Shown here piece by piece: positions 37,168-48,078 of a DNA stretch of 64,000 bases (its first letter is position 1; each line of letters opens with the position of its first letter). Source of the DNA: Labedella populi. GTDB lineage: Bacteria; Actinomycetota; Actinomycetes; Actinomycetales; Microbacteriaceae. The notes beneath the pieces are model-generated. The model saw only the letters and a program-made list of their open reading frames with translations. It had not been told where the DNA came from and searched no databases. A program made the position numbers and the translations under genes. Location: positions 124,001 through 188,000 of the forward strand of contig NZ_RZNC01000002.1 in the NCBI RefSeq assembly GCF_004078655.1, read 5' to 3'.

Positions 37168-39624
37168 ATGTCGAGCAGCTCCTCTCCCGCCCAGACCCCT
37201 TCCTCCCGCGACTCTGAGCGAGGGCGCGAATCGTCGACGCCGCTGATCGTCGATCCGTCGACACCGCTCCAGGTCGGCGGCGGCTACGGCGGAGACGGCG
37301 GCGATCCTCTCCTCGACGGCCTGAACCCTCAGCAGCGCGAGGCCGTCGAGTACCGCGGCCCGGCCCTGCTCATCGTGGCCGGCGCGGGTTCCGGAAAGAC
37401 GAGCGTTCTCACGCGGCGCATCGCGGGGCTCCTCCGATCCGGCGAGGCGTTCCCCAGCCAGATCCTCGCGATCACGTTCACGAACAAGGCGGCCGCCGAG
37501 ATGCGCGAGCGCGTCGGCCACCTCGTCGGACGAGCGGCCGACGGCATGTGGATCTCGACGTTCCACTCGGCGTGTGTACGCATCCTCCGGCGGGAGGCGG
37601 AGAACTTCGGGTTCAAGGCCGGGTTCACCATCTACGACTCCGCCGACACCCGAGTGCTTCTGAAGCGCATCATCAAGGAGCTCGACGCCGACGTGCTCGG
37701 CTTCACGCCCGGCAATGCCGGGGCGCGCATCTCGAAGCTCAAGAACGAACTCGGCGACGTCGACTCCTTCGCGCGCAACATGAACGTGAACGACCCCAAC
37801 GAGGTCGCGTTCCTCGAGATCTTCCGGCGCTACACCCGAGAGCTCACGTCGGCGAACGCATTCGACTTCGACGACCTCATCAGCCAGACGGTGTTCCTCT
37901 TCCGGGCGTTCCCGCACATCGCCGCGCTCTATCAGAGACGGTTCCGCCACGTGCTCGTCGACGAGTACCAGGACACGAACCACGCGCAGTACTCCCTCAT
38001 TCGCGAGCTCACGCGCCCGGTACCCGCGGATGTCGTCGCGCGCGCGGGTTTCGACACGCCCGTCCGCACCGGCGACGGGAGCATCGAGGGGGCCTCCCTC
38101 ACGGTCGTCGGCGACTCGGACCAGTCGATCTACGCCTTCCGCGGCGCCGACATCCGCAACATCGTCGAGTTCGAGCGCGACTTCCCCGGGGCGACGGTGA
38201 TCCTCCTCGAGCAGAACTACCGATCGACCCAGAACATCCTGTCGGCGGCCAACGCCGTCATCTCCCACAACTTCGATCGGAAGGACAAGAAGCTGTGGAC
38301 GTCCGTCGGCGACGGGGACAAGATCGTCGGCTACACCGGATATTCCGGGCACGACGAGGCGCAGTTCGTCGCCGACGAGATCGAGAAGCTGCACCGCGAG
38401 GGCATGCCGTACAGCCAGATGGCGGTGTTCTACCGCACGAACGCGCAGACGCGAGCGCTCGAGGAGATCTTCATCCGCTCGGCGCTGCCGTATCGCGTGA
38501 TGGGCGGCACGAAGTTCTATGAGCGCGCCGAGATCAAGGACGCGATGGCGTACCTCACGGCCGTCGTGAACCCGGCGGACGCCCTCGCCATCCGCCGCAT
38601 CCTCAACACACCGAAGCGCGGCATCGGTCCCGCGACCGAGACCCAGCTGCAGAGCTTCGCCGACAACGCGGAGACGTCGCTGCGGGAGGCCCTCCGCGAG
38701 TCCGGCACGCTCGGATTCGGACCGAAGGTCGCGGGAGCGATCCGCACCCTGAGCGACCTCCTCGACGAGGCGTCGGCGCTCGCCGCCGAGGGCAAGGTGA
38801 GCGACGTCCTCACGCTGCTCGTCACGAAGAGCGGCCTCGTCGATGCCCTCCGGATGAGCCGTGACCCGCAAGACGAGGCGCGCGCCGAGAACATCGAGGA
38901 GCTCGTCGCCGTGACGAAGGAGTACGAGCGGAACAACCCCGACGGGACCCTCATCGACTTCCTCACCGAGGTGTCGCTCGTGGCGGCGGCGGACGAACTC
39001 GACGACTCGTCGGGAACGGTGTCGCTCATGACGCTGCACACGGCGAAGGGACTCGAGTTCGACGCGGTCTTCCTCACCGGTGTCGAGGAGGAGCTGCTCC
39101 CGCACAAGATGTCGGCGAACGAGCCCGGCGGTCCCGCGGAAGAGCGCCGGCTGTTCTACGTCGGCATCACGCGCGCTCGGAAGAAGCTGCACATCTCGCT
39201 CGCGATGTCGCGCGCGCAGTTCGGCGAGACCGCGGTCGCGATGCCGAGCCGCTTCCTTCAGGAGGTCCCGGACGAGCTCATCGAGTGGCGCCAGTCGCCC
39301 GGGGCGGCGCGCTCCCGTGGAGGCTACGGGCAGGGGGCCCTGAACGGGCCGCGGGGCTGGAAGGGTCCGAACAACGACCGCGACGGCGGCTTCGCGCTTC
39401 CCCGGGCGGAGAAGAAGGTGTGGCCGAACGCCGTCACGGGCACGGTGAGGGACAACGGCGATCTGGAACTCGCGGCGGGCGACCGGATCCGGCACACCGA
39501 TTTCGGAGAGGGGCGTGTGCTCGCGGTGACGGGCGAGGGCACGAAGCGCGTCGCGCACGTCGCGTTCGACGCCGCCGGCCAGAAGAAGCTCCTCATCAAG
39601 ATCGCTCCCATCGAGAAGCTCTGA
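37168..39624 (+). CDS. pcrA: ATP-dependent DNA helicase PcrA/UvrD
   Basis: SF1A 3'-5' helicase for DNA repair and conflict resolution, 818 aa. A disordered N-terminus of about 45 residues precedes LNPQQREAV, Walker A AGAGSGKT (71-78), ITFTNKAAAEMRERV, the DEYQDTNHAQY motif II, GDSDQSIYAFRGA (motif III), and VSLMTLHTAKGLEFDAVF (motif V). The C-terminus (about 715-818) carries a Gly/Arg-rich linker and a Tudor-like fold (GDRIRHTDFGEGRVLAVTGEG), typical of PcrA. Confidence 0.95.
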   Translation: MSSSSSPAQTPSSRDSERGRESSTPLIVDPSTPLQVGGGYGGDGGDPLLDGLNPQQREAVEYRGPALLIVAGAGSGKTSVLTRRIAGLLRSGEAFPSQILAITFTNKAAAEMRERVGHLVGRAADGMWISTFHSACVRILRREAENFGFKAGFTIYDSADTRVLLKRIIKELDADVLGFTPGNAGARISKLKNELGDVDSFARNMNVNDPNEVAFLEIFRRYTRELTSANAFDFDDLISQTVFLFRAFPHIAALYQRRFRHVLVDEYQDTNHAQYSLIRELTRPVPADVVARAGFDTPVRTGDGSIEGASLTVVGDSDQSIYAFRGADIRNIVEFERDFPGATVILLEQNYRSTQNILSAANAVISHNFDRKDKKLWTSVGDGDKIVGYTGYSGHDEAQFVADEIEKLHREGMPYSQMAVFYRTNAQTRALEEIFIRSALPYRVMGGTKFYERAEIKDAMAYLTAVVNPADALAIRRILNTPKRGIGPATETQLQSFADNAETSLREALRESGTLGFGPKVAGAIRTLSDLLDEASALAAEGKVSDVLTLLVTKSGLVDALRMSRDPQDEARAENIEELVAVTKEYERNNPDGTLIDFLTEVSLVAAADELDDSSGTVSLMTLHTAKGLEFDAVFLTGVEEELLPHKMSANEPGGPAEERRLFYVGITRARKKLHISLAMSRAQFGETAVAMPSRFLQEVPDELIEWRQSPGAARSRGGYGQGALNGPRGWKGPNNDRDGGFALPRAEKKVWPNAVTGTVRDNGDLELAAGDRIRHTDFGEGRVLAVTGEGTKRVAHVAFDAAGQKKLLIKIAPIEKL

Positions 39625-39668
39625 TCCCTCGCGCCTCGAATCACGGCCGCGGCGTGCGGTGAGACCGG

Positions 39669-40460
39669 TCAGGCGGCGCACCGTGAACGACGGCGCCGGA
39701 GGGAGGCGACTGCCGGAGCGTGACGCAGCCCGGTCGGAAGCATCGGCCACGCCACTCGAGCGATCGTGAGCACCGCGCGGAAGAGTCGCCGCCGGATCGG
39801 GCCCCACGGAAGGTCGAAGGCCGAGCGGAGGCGGTCGTCGAGGAGGCCCGCCGTCACGAGGCGCGCGAGCGGCATGACGCCGCGCAGCCAGAAGGGGGCG
39901 CCGGGGGCCCGCGGATGCAGGAGGTCGTGGGCGACGCGGCGGGCCTCGTCGCTCACGGTCAGCGCGGCCAGGCGCTCGTCCCACCAGGCGCGAAACTCGG
40001 CCCTCGTGGCCGGCCACAGTTCTCCCGGCATGCCGAGGGCGGTGCCGAGCACCGCGTACTCCCGGTAGACGCGTTCCGCCTCGTCGGGATCGAGCGGGCG
40101 CAGCACGAGGTCGTGCATCACCATCGCCGAGTCGTAGAGCGTCGCGGCCACCCAGAGCTGCAGCCCCGGATCGTCGGCCGCGTACGGGAGCGGTTCGCCC
40201 TCGCTCGAGCGGACCGGCGCGTGTGCTTTCTCGACGTGGCGGCGCGCGGCGTCGCGCTCCTCGGTGGTCCCGTAGACGACGAGGTAGATGTAGTCGAGCG
40301 TGCCGGCGAGGCGTCGGAGCGGCGCGGCGACGAAGTCACTGTGACGCGCGACACCGCGGGCGACGGCGGGCTCGGCCAGTTGCAGGAGGATCGCGCGTCC
40401 GCCGGCGGCCACGATGATGGCCTCCGCCGCGATGTCCCTGATCCCCGCCACGCGCCTCAT
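39669..40460 (-). CDS. DUF2236 / oxygenase MpaB family protein
   Basis: A 263-aa helical protein of the DUF2236 (MpaB/latex-oxygenase-related) family. It has the family's HSDFVAAPLRRLAGTLDYIYLVVYGT region, HVEKAHAPVR and LWVAATLYDSAMVMHDLV. Some relatives are heme-b enzymes with a conserved Arg/His; substrate unknown here. ATG at 40460, with TATCGT (40467-40472, minus) 6 nt upstream. Confidence 0.8.
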   Translation of the reverse strand: MRRVAGIRDIAAEAIIVAAGGRAILLQLAEPAVARGVARHSDFVAAPLRRLAGTLDYIYLVVYGTTEERDAARRHVEKAHAPVRSSEGEPLPYAADDPGLQLWVAATLYDSAMVMHDLVLRPLDPDEAERVYREYAVLGTALGMPGELWPATRAEFRAWWDERLAALTVSDEARRVAHDLLHPRAPGAPFWLRGVMPLARLVTAGLLDDRLRSAFDLPWGPIRRRLFRAVLTIARVAWPMLPTGLRHAPAVASLRRRRSRCAA

Positions 40461-40466
40461 CCCTCA

Positions 40467-40472
40467 ACGATA
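40467..40472 (-). promoter_or_regulatory. -10 element TATCGT for the DUF2236 gene
   Basis: Minus-strand TATCGT ends 6 nt before the ATG at 40460; leaderless pattern. Confidence 0.45.
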
Positions 40473-40498
40473 CGGACGGGAGGGTGTGCGCAACCCTC

Positions 40499-40538
40499 GA
40501 GCGCTCCGACGGGAGCGCTCGTTCCGGCGGAGTAGAGT
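40499..40538 (+). promoter_or_regulatory. Palindrome and -10 upstream of sucC
   Basis: GAGCGCTCC (40499-40507) and GGAGCGCTC (40512-40520) form an inverted repeat with a 4-nt centre. TAGAGT (40533-40538) is the likely -10, so the palindrome covers the -35 and could be an operator. The leader to sucC is about 86 nt. The palindrome could also be a plain hairpin. Confidence 0.4.
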
Positions 40539-40630
40539 GGGACGCGGCTTTTTCCCCGGATCGCGACCCGGTGCGAGGGACTGCCGCACGGTCACGACCA
40601 CAATTGCATCGACGCGGATAGGAACATCAC

Positions 40631-41794
40631 GTGGACCTCTACGAGTACCAGGCCCGAGATCTTTTCGAGAAGTACGAGGTGCCGGTACTCCCGGGCATCG
40701 TCGCGACGACACCCGAGGAGGTGCGCGCCGCGGCCGAGAAGCTCGGAGGCGTCGTCGTCGTCAAGGCGCAGGTCAAGGTCGGCGGTCGAGGCAAGGCCGG
40801 CGGAGTCAAGGTCGTGAAGAACCCGGACGAGGCCGAAGAGGCCGCGAAGGCCATCCTCGGCCTCGACATCAAGGGCCACACCGTCCGCACCGTCATGGTC
40901 GCGGCGGGCGCGCGCATCGCGCAGGAGTTCTACTTCTCCGTGCTGCTCGACCGGGCCAACCGCTCCTACCTGTCGCTCACGAGCGTCGAGGGCGGTATGG
41001 AGATCGAGCAACTCGCCGTCGAGAAGCCCGAGGCGCTCGCACGGATCCAGGTCGACCCGATCACGGGCATCGACGAGTCGAAGGCCCGGGAGATCGCGGT
41101 CGCCGCGAACTTCCCGGCGGAACTCGTCGACAAGGTCGCGGACGTCTTCGTGAGGCTCTACGCCGTGTACACGGGCGAGGACGCGACCCTCGTCGAGGTG
41201 AACCCGCTCGTCCTGACCGAGGACGGCGACATCATCGCGCTCGACGGGAAGGTCTCGCTCGACGAGAACGCCGCGTTCCGTCACCCCGAGCACGACGAGC
41301 TGAAGGACACGGCCGCGGAGGACCCCCTCGAGCTCAAGGCCAAGGAGAACGATCTCAACTACGTCAAGCTCGACGGCCAGGTCGGCATCATCGGCAACGG
41401 CGCCGGACTCGTCATGTCGACGCTCGACGTCGTCGCCTACGCCGGTGAGGCGCACGGCGGGGTCAAGCCCGCGAACTTCCTCGACATCGGCGGCGGAGCG
41501 TCGGCCGAGGTCATGGCCGCCGGTCTCGACGTCATCCTCGGCGACGAACAGGTCAAGAGCGTCTTCGTCAACGTCTTCGGCGGGATCACCGCGTGTGATG
41601 CCGTCGCGAACGGCATCGTGAAGGCGCTCGAGATCATCGGGGACGGAGCGACCAAGCCCCTCGTCGTCCGCCTCGACGGCAACAACGTCGAGGAGGGCCG
41701 CCGCATCCTGCGCGAGGCGAACCACCCGCTCGTGACGCTCGCCGCCACGATGGACGAAGGCGCCGACAAGGCCGCCGAACTGGCCAACGCGTAA
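40631..41794 (+). CDS. sucC: Succinyl-CoA synthetase beta subunit (ADP-forming)
   Basis: TCA-cycle enzyme subunit; binds nucleotide and succinate. The 387-aa protein has an ATP-grasp N-terminus ([41 protein letters not shown]) and the CoA-ligase C-domain with [20 protein letters not shown] start at 40631 just after ATAGGAACATCAC. Followed by sucD after 33 nt. Confidence 0.97.
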   Translation: MDLYEYQARDLFEKYEVPVLPGIVATTPEEVRAAAEKLGGVVVVKAQVKVGGRGKAGGVKVVKNPDEAEEAAKAILGLDIKGHTVRTVMVAAGARIAQEFYFSVLLDRANRSYLSLTSVEGGMEIEQLAVEKPEALARIQVDPITGIDESKAREIAVAANFPAELVDKVADVFVRLYAVYTGEDATLVEVNPLVLTEDGDIIALDGKVSLDENAAFRHPEHDELKDTAAEDPLELKAKENDLNYVKLDGQVGIIGNGAGLVMSTLDVVAYAGEAHGGVKPANFLDIGGGASAEVMAAGLDVILGDEQVKSVFVNVFGGITACDAVANGIVKALEIIGDGATKPLVVRLDGNNVEEGRRILREANHPLVTLAATMDEGADKAAELANA

Positions 41795-41827
41795 CCGGAC
41801 GACCACCACAGAAGGAATCAGAAGAAC

Positions 41828-42715
<888 letters not shown>

Positions 42716-42734
42716 TCCCGGACCAGCAGTCGTC

Positions 42735-42770
42735 GGCGCCCCCGACCGGATTCCTCCGGTCGGGGGCGTC
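42735..42770. terminator. Terminator after sucD
   Basis: A stem of about 14 bp (CGCCCCCGACCGGA 42737-42750 with TCCGGTCGGGGGCG 42755-42768) with a TTCC loop, 19 nt past the sucD stop. Confidence 0.75.
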
Positions 42771-42841
42771 GCTCGTCGCCGGCTGAGGCGAGACGGTCTT
42801 ACTCGTCGGGGCGGCGGACCGTCCGGCGCGGCATCTCCGGG

Positions 42842-42847
42842 TAGGCT
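42842..42847 (+). promoter_or_regulatory. -10 element TAGGCT for the PerM-like gene
   Basis: TAGGCT lies 9 nt before the ATG at 42857. Confidence 0.4.
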
Positions 42848-42856
42848 CGCCGAGCT

Positions 42857-44086
42857 ATGAATCGTACGACCGTCGCGCTGCTCGCCGCCCTCGAGGCGTT
42901 CATCGTCGTCGCGATCGGGATCGCGATCGCCCTCGTCCCGCTGACGCTACTTTGGGCAGTCCAGTACGGCTTCGCCCTCGATTGGTCGGTCTTCTGGCGC
43001 GCGGCCGTCGACGTCTGGCTGCTCGGTCACGGAGCGGACCTCACGGTCGCTCTCGACCCGGTGACGGTGGCCCGACTCGGAGTCCTCGAGGCGGGGGAGC
43101 CGTTCACCGTCTCGCTCGCCCCGCTCGGCGTCGGCCTCGTCACCGTGCTGCTGGGTGCCCGGACCGGCGGTCGAGCGGCCGACTCCGGACTCTGGATCAC
43201 CGGCGTCGTCGCGGCGACCGCCACGGTCCTCGTCCTCTCGGCGATCGTGACCGCGACCGCCCGACAGGACGTCGTCAGCCCGTCGCTCCTCGGGGGCATC
43301 GGCTCGCCGGCCCTCGTCTACCTCGTCGGGCTCGGCGTCGGGCTCATCGGCGCTCGACTGCGCCGCGGCGACGAGCCACTGGGCGGACGTGCGGCGGCGG
43401 CGGTCGAGCATCTCACCGACCGACTCGGTGCACGCGGCCGCGGGATCATCGCGGCCTCCCTGCGGGGCGGCGCGATCGTGGCCGCCGGCATCGTCGGAGT
43501 CGCGGCGGTCACCGTCGCGATCGTCCTCGTCGCCTCGTTCGGCACGATCGTGGGACTCTACGAGAGCTCCGGCGTCGGCGTCACCGGCGGCATCGCGGTG
43601 ACGATCGCCCAACTCGCCTATCTGCCGAATCTCGTCGTGTGGTGTGCGTCGTGGCTCCTCGGCCCGGGTTTCGCGATCGGAGTCGGAACGAGTGTCTCTC
43701 CCGCGGCGACGCTCTTGGGCCCGGTTCCCGGGATCCCCGTTCTCGGAGCGATCCCGACGGGCGACCTGCCGCTCGGCTTCCTCGGGTTGATCATCCCCGT
43801 CCTCGTGGGGTTCCTCGGCGCCGCCGCCGTGAGGCCCGCCGTCGTGCGCGCGGTGGGAACACGCGGCCTCGTCGGGTCCCTCGCCCTGACGGCCGTCGGT
43901 ATCGCCCTCGTCGCGAGTGTGCTCATGGGACTGCTCGCGTTCGCATCGGCGGGCGCCATCGGCCCCGAGCGGCTCCAGGAGGTCGGGCCCGCGCCGCTCG
44001 GGGTGGCCCTCGCGACTCTCGCGACGACGGGAATCGCCGCGCTCGTCGGCATGGCGTCGGGCCGGTACGGTGCCGCCGAGGACTGA
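42857..44086 (+). CDS. DUF6350 / PerM-like polytopic membrane protein
   Basis: A 409-aa protein with about ten predicted helices. Its place between sucD and purN matches mycobacterial PerM (Rv0955), a divisome-associated protein, and DUF6350 genes of other actinobacteria. Loops are short and no catalytic motif is seen. A role in division is inferred from synteny only. Confidence 0.7.
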   Translation: MNRTTVALLAALEAFIVVAIGIAIALVPLTLLWAVQYGFALDWSVFWRAAVDVWLLGHGADLTVALDPVTVARLGVLEAGEPFTVSLAPLGVGLVTVLLGARTGGRAADSGLWITGVVAATATVLVLSAIVTATARQDVVSPSLLGGIGSPALVYLVGLGVGLIGARLRRGDEPLGGRAAAAVEHLTDRLGARGRGIIAASLRGGAIVAAGIVGVAAVTVAIVLVASFGTIVGLYESSGVGVTGGIAVTIAQLAYLPNLVVWCASWLLGPGFAIGVGTSVSPAATLLGPVPGIPVLGAIPTGDLPLGFLGLIIPVLVGFLGAAAVRPAVVRAVGTRGLVGSLALTAVGIALVASVLMGLLAFASAGAIGPERLQEVGPAPLGVALATLATTGIAALVGMASGRYGAAED

Positions 44087-44114
44087 GCGGGGCAGGGCGC
44101 CTCGGTCACCCCGC

Positions 44115-44120
44115 TAGGAT
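44115..44120 (+). promoter_or_regulatory. -10 element TAGGAT for purN-purH
   Basis: TAGGAT ends 6 nt before the purN GTG at 44127; leaderless pattern. Confidence 0.5.
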
Positions 44121-44126
44121 TGCGGG

Positions 44127-44708
44127 GTGCTGTCGCTCGTTGTCCTCATCTCCGGAGGTGGGTCAAACCTCCGTGCCCTTCTCGAGGCGCAAGCCGACGA
44201 GGGCTTCCCGGCGCGCATCGTCGCGGTCGGCGCGGATCGTGATGCCGACGGACTCGCCCACGCCGAGGAGTTCGGCGTCCCGACCTTCACCGTGCCGTAT
44301 GCGGACTTCGGCAGCCGGGACGAGTGGGGCGATGCGCTGCTCGAGCGGGTCCGGGAGTGGCAGCCCGACCTCGTGGTGCTCTCGGGACTCATGAGGCTCC
44401 TGCCGCACCGGGTCGTGTCCGCGCTGTCTCCGCGGCTCATCAACACGCACCCCGCTTATCTCCCCGAGTTCCCGGGTGCGCACGCCGTCCGCGACGCGAT
44501 CGCCGCCGGTGCCCCCGAGAGCGGCGCCTCGATCATCGTCGTCGCCGACGGCGTCGACGACGGCCCGATCATCGTGCAGGAGCGGGTGCCGGTCCTCCCG
44601 AGTGACGACGAGAGCGCCCTCCACGAACGCATCAAACCCGTCGAACGGCGCCTGCTCGTGCAGACGGTCATCGACATCGCCAACGGCCTCGACCTCGAGG
44701 CCCTCTAA
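44127..44708 (+). CDS. purN: Phosphoribosylglycinamide formyltransferase
   Basis: Uses 10-formyl-THF to formylate GAR in purine synthesis. The 193-aa protein starts [17 protein letters not shown] and shows the active region [23 protein letters not shown] and [21 protein letters not shown] at 44127. Followed by purH after 14 nt. Confidence 0.96.
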   Translation: MLSLVVLISGGGSNLRALLEAQADEGFPARIVAVGADRDADGLAHAEEFGVPTFTVPYADFGSRDEWGDALLERVREWQPDLVVLSGLMRLLPHRVVSALSPRLINTHPAYLPEFPGAHAVRDAIAAGAPESGASIIVVADGVDDGPIIVQERVPVLPSDDESALHERIKPVERRLLVQTVIDIANGLDLEAL

Positions 44709-44722
44709 CAAGGAGCACCAGC

Positions 44723-46324
<1,602 letters not shown>

Positions 46325-46341
46325 GCGCGAGTCTGCACCGT

Positions 46342-46386
46342 CCGAGCGAGGCGAGGTCCGGCCGCACGGGGACTCGCCTCGCTCGG
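46342..46386 (+). terminator. Terminator after purH
   Basis: A 14-bp stem (46342-46355 / 46373-46386) with a 17-nt loop, 18 nt past the purH stop. Its right arm runs into a tandem repeat. Confidence 0.6.
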
Positions 46387-46426
46387 GTGGGTGTGCGTCT
46401 CGGTTCGGGTGGGTGTCCCTCTCGGA
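46383..46426 (+). repeat. Two 22-bp tandem direct repeats upstream of the DDAH-like gene
   Basis: Copies at 46383-46404 and 46405-46426 match at 19 of 22 positions, both starting TCGGGTGGGTGT and ending TCTCGG plus one base. They abut the -10 hexamer, so the second copy covers the -35. The 22-bp period is two helical turns, as for an activator or repressor binding side by side. Confidence 0.6.
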
Positions 46427-46432
46427 TAGGCT
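46427..46432 (+). promoter_or_regulatory. -10 element TAGGCT for the DDAH-like gene
   Basis: TAGGCT ends 7 nt before the ATG at 46440; leaderless pattern. Confidence 0.5.
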
Positions 46433-46439
46433 CGAAGCC

Positions 46440-47648
46440 ATGTCCGTATCCTGGGGCCGTCGCCTCCTCGCCTCCGTCCTCAGTGGTGTCGCATCGGCCG
46501 GTCTCGTCCACCTCGCCATGCTCGTGGCCTTCTGGATCGCCGACAGTTCGAACCCGGCGATCATCGGGGCGGCGCACCAGTACTTCCTGAGCGCGTCGCT
46601 CATCGCGTTCGTCGTCGTGTTCGCGTTCGGGGTCTTCGGTCTCCTCGACCGCTGGTGGGGAGCGCTCGTCGCGGGAGTCGCCGCGGGGATCATCGCGCCG
46701 CTCGCGGGGACCTCGCTCCAGGTGGTCACGCAAGGCGTACCGATCGATGACACGTTCGTGCCCTCGATCGCCGCGACGCTGCTCACCGTCAACTTCGGCT
46801 TCCTCGTCGCGGCCGTCGCCGTCGTATCGACGGTCGGCCGCCTCGTGTACCGCGCCGTCGTCGGCGGGGGCGGCACCGACGAGGCCCCCACGCGCGTGGC
46901 GCTCGTGCGGCTGCCGGCGAAGAACCTCGCCGACGGGCAGACGACGCATCTCGAACGGTCCCCGATCGACACGGACCTGGCCGACTCGCAGTGGGACGCG
47001 TATGTCGCCGCCTTCACGGAGCACGGCTGGACGACGCAGGAAGTGCCGTACGCCGAGCGGCTTGCGGACTCGGTCTTCGTCGAGGACGCCGTCGTCGTGA
47101 TCGACGACCTCGCGATCATCGCACGGTCGGGAAGCGAGGCGCGGCGGGGCGAGACCGATGGAGTCGAAGAGGTGCTCACCGCCCGCGGCCTGGACATCGA
47201 GCGCATCTCGAACCCGGGGACACTCGACGGCGGCGACGTGCTCGTCGTGGGGAAGACGGTCTACGTCGGCCGGTCGAGCCGCACCAACGCCGACGGGATC
47301 GCCCAGTTCCGCGCCCTGCTCGTTGCGCGCGGCTTCGAGGTCGTCGCAGTGCCGGTGACGAGGGCCCTCCACTTGAAGTCGACCGTCACGGCCCTTCCCG
47401 ACGGAACGGTCATCGGTCGCGATGACCTCGTCGACGAGCCGCGCCTCTTCGCGCGGTTCCTCCCGGTGCCCGAGAGGGAGGGCGTCGCCGTCGTGGCTCT
47501 CGACCCCGAGACGCTCCTCATGTCGGCGGCCGCCCCCGAGACGGCCGAGCTGCTTCGAGAGCTCGGGTACGACGTGGTCACCGTGGACATCTCCGAGTTC
47601 GAGAAGCTCGAGGGCTGCGTCACCTGCTTGTCGGTCCGACTCGGTTGA
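46440..47648 (+). CDS. Dimethylarginine dimethylaminohydrolase-like domain fused to an N-terminal membrane domain
   Basis: A 402-aa fusion. Residues 1 to about 142 hold four predicted membrane helices; about 150-402 are an amidinotransferase-fold domain like DDAH, which hydrolyses methylated arginines to citrulline. Domain marks: substrate-site SVFVEDAVVVIDDLAI, GTLDGGDVLVVGKTVYVG, His311 in LHLKSTVTALPDG, and nucleophile Cys396 in CVTCLSVRLG. Usual DDAH proteins are soluble and about 255-285 aa. The active-site residues are intact, so the enzyme is probably active at the inner face of the membrane. Alone in its unit, with direct repeats upstream. Confidence 0.82.
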   Translation: MSVSWGRRLLASVLSGVASAGLVHLAMLVAFWIADSSNPAIIGAAHQYFLSASLIAFVVVFAFGVFGLLDRWWGALVAGVAAGIIAPLAGTSLQVVTQGVPIDDTFVPSIAATLLTVNFGFLVAAVAVVSTVGRLVYRAVVGGGGTDEAPTRVALVRLPAKNLADGQTTHLERSPIDTDLADSQWDAYVAAFTEHGWTTQEVPYAERLADSVFVEDAVVVIDDLAIIARSGSEARRGETDGVEEVLTARGLDIERISNPGTLDGGDVLVVGKTVYVGRSSRTNADGIAQFRALLVARGFEVVAVPVTRALHLKSTVTALPDGTVIGRDDLVDEPRLFARFLPVPEREGVAVVALDPETLLMSAAAPETAELLRELGYDVVTVDISEFEKLEGCVTCLSVRLG

Positions 47649-47722
47649 GTCCTCGTCGGCCCGACTCGGTCGACCGCGTCGCTCCGTCGCGACATGTTCA
47701 CCGACGGACGTCGACATCGCTC

Positions 47723-47752
47723 TTGCACCGCGCGCTGCTCTGTGAATATCCT
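47723..47752 (+). promoter_or_regulatory. Promoter of the leader peptide-ABC exporter unit
   Basis: TTGCAC (47723-47728), an 18-bp spacer and TATCCT (47747-47752) give a good sigma-A promoter. Transcription would start near 47759, making a leader of about 320 nt before the first ABC gene. This is much longer than for the genes around it. Confidence 0.6.
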
Positions 47753-47822
47753 GAAAGGCTGCGTGCGTCGTGATCTCGTCACCCCGCGCGGCTCACGAGT
47801 CGTCGATACAGGGGAGGGTCAC

Positions 47823-47918
47823 ATGAACACAGTCATCGCGCCGAAAACGGGACTGGGCATGCCGACGGACCCGGCCGGCGGGTTCCGCTCCGTCTCGAGC
47901 GCGTCGCTCGTCGGGTAG
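47823..47918 (+). CDS. Candidate leader peptide (31 aa) upstream of the ABC exporter pair
   Basis: ATG 47823 to TAG 47918 encodes 31 aa starting [12 protein letters not shown] and ending SSASLVG, with an excellent ribosome site GGGGAGGG 5 nt upstream. It is alone in a 430-bp gap (47649-48078) after a strong promoter. Its second half overlaps a possible hairpin (GACGGA near 47863 with TCCGTC near 47890). No signal peptide or known bacteriocin motif is seen. BmrB before the BmrCD exporter of Bacillus subtilis is a known parallel for a translated leader controlling an ABC pair by attenuation. A short secreted peptide is the alternative. Confidence 0.5.
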   Translation: MNTVIAPKTGLGMPTDPAGGFRSVSSASLVG

Positions 47919-48078
47919 ACCTGCCGACCGCACCCTCACGCCCCTGCCTCGCCGCCCCGTGCGGATCGCCGCCCCCGCTCCTCTCACTCAGCGACGGGCC
48001 GCACCGGCTCCTCCGCTTGACTCTCGTCGACGTCTCCGTCGCGACTCCGCGCCGTCCGCACGCGCAAGGAAGCTCCTC
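47919..48078 (+). other. C-rich untranslated leader before the ABC exporter
   Basis: No gene. Bases 47921-47990 contain 40 C and only 14 G in 70, a skew like that of Rho-utilisation sites, unlike the balanced C/G of the coding regions. It directly follows the leader peptide stop. An AAGGA site (48066-48070) then precedes the ABC start. Confidence 0.5.

Noticed and set aside
47759-47822. A WhiB7-type antibiotic-response promoter for the ABC pair
   Set aside because: The AT-rich block expected just upstream of the -35 is missing; the sequence there is GC-rich.
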